Positions 60,180 to 64,000 of a stretch of 64,000 nucleotides of DNA are shown here, one piece after another (position 1 is the first letter of the stretch; the number at the start of each line of letters is the position of its first letter). Where the stretch lies: the NCBI GenBank assembly GCA_021209875.1, contig JAGYVD010000001.1:5642001-5706000 (forward strand), read 5' to 3'. The position numbers and the translations under genes were made by a program. This DNA is from Rosellinia necatrix. Taxonomy: Eukaryota > Ascomycota > Sordariomycetes > Xylariales > Xylariaceae. Below the pieces are notes generated by a model. The model did no database searches. It was not told the origin of the DNA and saw nothing but the letters and a program-made list of their open reading frames with translations.

Positions 60180-63100
60180 ATGGCGACCCTCGCCAACGAC
60201 GAGGCCGTGCCGACGCCCAAGCAGATCCGCTTCATCAACAACCAGGGCCAGCCCCCGACAAAGCGCAGGAGAATCAATGCCGCCTGTCTGACCTGTCGCA
60301 AGAGGAAGACGAGGTGCGCTGGCGAGCACCCGACCTGCTCGACCTGTGACAAGAACGGCCATGTATGCTTGGGCTACTCGGACACCGTCGACAAGAGGAG
60401 GGACGTGGCCGGGAGAGCCTCTGGGCCCGGCCTGGACGATAGCCAGCCCGACCCCAACGACGAGGTCGATGATTACTTCGACCCCGACCCCGACCCCGAG
60501 ACCGAGCCGAGACAATTCAAAGACGTCCGGAACGGCAGCAGGCACTCCGAGAATGCCGACGGCGCCTCGGTCGTCTCGAGCCGCACGTCCGACACGCCGC
60601 AAGACTACGCCACGCCTGCCCTGCCCATGAAGTCGGAGTCCATAGACTGGGAGGATGTCCGTTCCCATAAATCACAGGCCACGCCGCGTCGCGAGCAGCT
60701 GGCACAGCGGACGAACCCACGCCAGTCGTCCTTCTCGACCGAGGATGGCCGCAGCCCCAGCAGCCGGTCCCCCGTGCTCCATCACAGCGATAGCGGCCAC
60801 CGGGTTCCTTATTTTCGTTACTTCGGCCCGACCGCCATCGTCCCGGGCTTCAAGCAGATGGTCGTCAAGGTGCGTGGCAGGCGGCGCAGCTCCATGTCCG
60901 CCACGTCGCCCAGCACCGGCTCTATCCAGGCAGGCTTGCTGTCGACCACACAGCCCGATCCCGATTTCGGTGCCATCGAAGACATTCCCTTTTACGACGT
61001 CAATGACCCGAACGACGTGCACCCGCTCATCATCAACCTCGTCGAGACCTTCTTCCTCCGCCTGGGTAGCAATTACCCCTTCCTCCGCCGCCACAAGTTC
61101 CCCCTTCTCGTGAAAGAGAAACGAGTCGAGCCTATTCTCGTCGATGCCGTCTGCGCCCTGGCCGCACGATTCTCCGATATCAGCTTCTTCCAAAAATGGG
61201 GCGAAGGGAAGCTTGCCAAGTCCGAGTACGGCCAGGCCTATGCCCAGCGCGCGAAAGCCGCCACCGTAGACACATTTGCCTGCCCATCCGTCGGCGCGGT
61301 CCAGGCATGCTTACTAATGGCGTACGATGGATTCGGTGCTGACCAGGATAGCGCGCTCTGGATGTATCTCGGCATCGCTATCCGCATGGCCGTCGACCTG
61401 GGCCTCCCGAGGGAGGACGGTGTCAAGTATCAAAGCGTTGAAGACGTCTGGTATGCGCGGTGGCGTGACAGGCAACCTGGGGCCTACGCCGATGGGAACC
61501 ACCACGCCGGCGAGGAGCCGACATTAAGCCCCAGCGAGCGCAAGGAGATCGAGCAAGAGCGCATCGACACCTTTTGGGCTGTCTTCTTCCTTGACAGGGC
61601 CATCTCGTCAGGAACCGGACGCCCGGTTACTCTCAGAGACGACGACTTTGACCTGAGTCTCCCGAAAGCATCCCTCAACCCGTCAACGGGGTGGCCTAAC
61701 CCATATGCTGCGCTGCTTAACATCATTCATCTGTACGGCCGGGTATCGGACGTGCTGAATAATATAAAGCAGCCGAAAGACCTGACGAAGGATAAATTCA
61801 ACAAGCTCGTCGCAATGGAAAACGAATTGACAAAGCTACACCAGCGGATGGATCCACGTCTGCGATTCGACGCCAACAACTTCCAGGCCCATGTGAAGAA
61901 GGGAAACGGCACGACTTTCATATTACTTCACTTCTGGTTCCATGCATTGATTATCGTGCTGCACCAGCCGACCCTACTCACGTCTCAAGGCACCATTGAT
62001 CGCAAGCACCAACTGAAAGCGCATAGCCGAGAGCTGTCTATGTCAAGCGCGAAAACCATTGCCGATATTCTTGCCTTTGCTGAATTGCTAGACCCTAGAT
62101 GTTTTATCGGGAATCCCTTCACATCACAGCCAATCTACATCGCCGCATGTGCCTTTCTCCTCGAATCGAAAGCCAATTCCTCCCAGCCGGACTCCAGAAA
62201 CGCATCTCCATCGCCGGTCATGAAACATCAATCACTGAAAAACGCGGATCAGAACAATGCGTCGAAACATTTGCTCCTGGCGTCAGCCGCTCTCCAGAAC
62301 TACCAGCTATGCTACAAAGCGCTCAAGCAGATGCACGCGTATTGGGGCGGCGTTCGGTACATCCTCAATGTCTTAGACCAGAAATCCCACGGCGAATGGG
62401 ACTGCGAGACCTTCACCATGGAAGAGTACGAAAGCACCAAGCGGATTCGCCAGGACCACCTCAACCAGCGATTCGCCAAGAACTTCGAGTTCCCGACGTC
62501 TCCCATGCCCGACAGCGGCCCACCCCTCGCGTGGTCTCTGACAGGTACAACCAATTCGCCGAACTCCAGCCTGACCCTTTTCTTCCAGAATCCCGTAAAC
62601 GCCGGGATGGGGCCAGCTCAACAGCAGGCGCAACAGCAAATGCTGCAATCCCAGCAGCAGCAGCAGAATTCGGCCCCCACGACAGCTCCCACACCACCTG
62701 GCAACATGATCTACGACCCCATTCGCCAGAGCCTCCCCGACACGTCGTCGATGTACCCGCCCGCCTACCCACAGCCGAACACGTCTGCCCTACGGGATTC
62801 GGTGCGGGTTCCGGCTTCGGCGGGCCGGGCGCATTCGCATCTACGATACGAAAGCAGCCTGAATCAAGATGACGCAGCAGCAGCAGCAGCAGCAGCTAAC
62901 AAGATCCCCCAACCGCACGACGGCGGCAATGGCAACAAACTACCCATCAATTCGATCGGCGCGCCAGGAGGAGGGCCCGCGAATGTCGCCTACGCGGCGA
63001 ACGCGCAGCCCTCAGCCGGCTACGACCAGTCAGGCTACCTATCGGGAACGTCCCCGTCCAGCACGCAGAGCCAGGGCCAGAGCCAGACGTTCGGGAACAA

Positions 63101-63434
63101 CAACAATAGCACCAGCACCAGCAACAACAACAGCAGCAACAGCAATAGTAACAGCCACGCTGCCGCCGCGACGGCGACCTCGCTGGCCCCATCAGGCTAC
63201 GCCGCGGACGGCGGGCCGTCGGCCTTCGCGTCGAGCGGCAGCGGGCTCGCGTCGAGTGGTTATTCGTACGTCGGCGCCCCGGGGTCAGACCTACACCTCC
63301 TCACGTACGACAACGAGACGGACATCGGCCAGCACCTCACGAGTTTCGAGCACACGGAGATGATGAGCTGGTTTGGCGACTACTTCCCCACCGACGTGTT
63401 CGGGCTATATCCTGGCGAGTCCAACATGGGATGA
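60180..63434 (+). CDS. Zn(II)2Cys6 transcription factor, 1084 residues
   Basis: The ATG at 60180 opens an intron-free frame of 1084 residues. The N-terminal zinc cluster has Cys at 36, 39, 46, 53, 56 and 63 (CLTCRKRKTRC) and follows a KRRR basic stretch. The central part (about residues 275-600) has the fungal transcription factor domain pattern, for example VHPLIINLVETFFLRLGSN, CALAARFSD and LGIAIRMAVDLGLPRE. The C-terminus is Gln/Ala/Asn/Ser-rich, with CAG-encoded runs near 62870-62895 and 63100-63160, a likely activation region. It is a nuclear regulator; target genes are not known. Confidence 0.93.
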   Translation: MATLANDEAVPTPKQIRFINNQGQPPTKRRRINAACLTCRKRKTRCAGEHPTCSTCDKNGHVCLGYSDTVDKRRDVAGRASGPGLDDSQPDPNDEVDDYFDPDPDPETEPRQFKDVRNGSRHSENADGASVVSSRTSDTPQDYATPALPMKSESIDWEDVRSHKSQATPRREQLAQRTNPRQSSFSTEDGRSPSSRSPVLHHSDSGHRVPYFRYFGPTAIVPGFKQMVVKVRGRRRSSMSATSPSTGSIQAGLLSTTQPDPDFGAIEDIPFYDVNDPNDVHPLIINLVETFFLRLGSNYPFLRRHKFPLLVKEKRVEPILVDAVCALAARFSDISFFQKWGEGKLAKSEYGQAYAQRAKAATVDTFACPSVGAVQACLLMAYDGFGADQDSALWMYLGIAIRMAVDLGLPREDGVKYQSVEDVWYARWRDRQPGAYADGNHHAGEEPTLSPSERKEIEQERIDTFWAVFFLDRAISSGTGRPVTLRDDDFDLSLPKASLNPSTGWPNPYAALLNIIHLYGRVSDVLNNIKQPKDLTKDKFNKLVAMENELTKLHQRMDPRLRFDANNFQAHVKKGNGTTFILLHFWFHALIIVLHQPTLLTSQGTIDRKHQLKAHSRELSMSSAKTIADILAFAELLDPRCFIGNPFTSQPIYIAACAFLLESKANSSQPDSRNASPSPVMKHQSLKNADQNNASKHLLLASAALQNYQLCYKALKQMHAYWGGVRYILNVLDQKSHGEWDCETFTMEEYESTKRIRQDHLNQRFAKNFEFPTSPMPDSGPPLAWSLTGTTNSPNSSLTLFFQNPVNAGMGPAQQQAQQQMLQSQQQQQNSAPTTAPTPPGNMIYDPIRQSLPDTSSMYPPAYPQPNTSALRDSVRVPASAGRAHSHLRYESSLNQDDAAAAAAAANKIPQPHDGGNGNKLPINSIGAPGGGPANVAYAANAQPSAGYDQSGYLSGTSPSSTQSQGQSQTFGNNNNSTSTSNNNSSNSNSNSHAAAATATSLAPSGYAADGGPSAFASSGSGLASSGYSYVGAPGSDLHLLTYDNETDIGQHLTSFEHTEMMSWFGDYFPTDVFGLYPGESNMG

Positions 63435-64000
63435 CCCCCTCGCGACGATCAATGTTCAAAAGAAACGATGTATTTTAAACCCGTCATTTTAGTGCCGCGG
63501 CGTCCTGGAATCCCGTTCCCACACATGTTCTTTCTACAATCTCTGGGTCCATCCTTAGAGACGAAAAAGAAAAGAAGAAAAAAGGGGGAAATAACTTATG
63601 ATGACGAGGTACCAACAGGACTTGCCCATAGGCTGGAGGGTTTTGGAGCGTTATTCTGGTCTCCCGACTAGCTCATTCTGATTTGATACCCCCACGTAAT
63701 CATCGGTGATGATTGCTTTTATCTGGTTTTGTTTTTATTTTATTTTACTTGATATATTGAGCGTTAGTTGGGCGCAAAAGAGAAGGGGATCGGGAAAAGT
63801 GGCAGCACTTGCATCCCACCACTGTTCAAAAACGTATACAGTTTAACGCCCTGGGAGCGTCATCATGGGTGCTCGAGCTACAGGCAGCAAAAGGACGAAA
63901 AAAAAAGGGGGGGGAGGGGGCTTCAGAGCCGTATGTTTTCTTTTTATCATTGATATATACTATCTGTTCTTCTCTACCAGCCTCATAGCGTATTATATTT
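63435..64000. other. 3' side of the regulator and end of window
   Basis: Only short frames. An A/G-rich tract at about 63895-63920 includes an A run followed by a G run. No further gene is visible before the window ends. Confidence 0.6.

Overview
The window looks like nuclear DNA of a filamentous ascomycete (Pezizomycotina, probably a sordariomycete). The evidence is short GT-AG introns of about 50-80 nt, GC-rich coding blocks between less GC-rich spacers with many microsatellites, and the gene families present: a CYP505-type P450-reductase fusion, an M35 deuterolysin, an RNA-silencing RNA-dependent RNA polymerase, a 2EXR protein, a CorA-like protein and Zn(II)2Cys6 transcription factors. I find no ribosomal RNA, intact tRNA, CRISPR array or complete transposon. 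Density is low: fourteen supported genes in 64 kb, plus one doubtful ORF.

Layout. 1-17.6 kb, all on the minus strand: Pho88 (1046-1764), a large membrane-anchored protein of unknown function (3851-5662), the CYP505-like fusion (6717-10516), a gene-poor tract of 5.3 kb with a degenerate palindromic repeat (14421-14822), and a fusion of two dimeric-barrel repeats with an alpha/beta hydrolase (15815-17624). 17.6-36 kb: a microsatellite-rich spacer, a DUF1479 protein (21906-24347), a 13-exon RNA-dependent RNA polymerase (27458-32716) and a 2EXR protein (34893-36167). 38.9-51 kb: a membrane-anchored protein resembling a deuterolysin propeptide (38927-39556, minus), transcribed away from a deuterolysin gene (41738-42967, plus), then a cytochrome P450 (43704-45664, plus), a CorA-like membrane protein (47182-49148, plus) and a cysteine-rich single-pass surface protein (49555-51282, minus). 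51-64 kb: another gene-poor stretch, then two zinc-cluster transcription factors (55733-57994 and 60180-63434, both plus).

Most neighbours look like independent housekeeping or accessory genes rather than one pathway. The pair most likely to work together is the deuterolysin and the divergent propeptide-like protein. The two P450s are 33 kb apart and there is no polyketide or peptide synthase, so I do not call a secondary-metabolite cluster.

Three reconstructions were made by hand from splice signals and deserve checking. The first zinc-cluster regulator needs two tiny exons (13 and 10 nt) to complete its six cysteines. The hydrolase fusion and the deuterolysin each carry one extra base in a C6 run. 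The CYP505 gene has one exon whose canonical splice junctions do not preserve frame.
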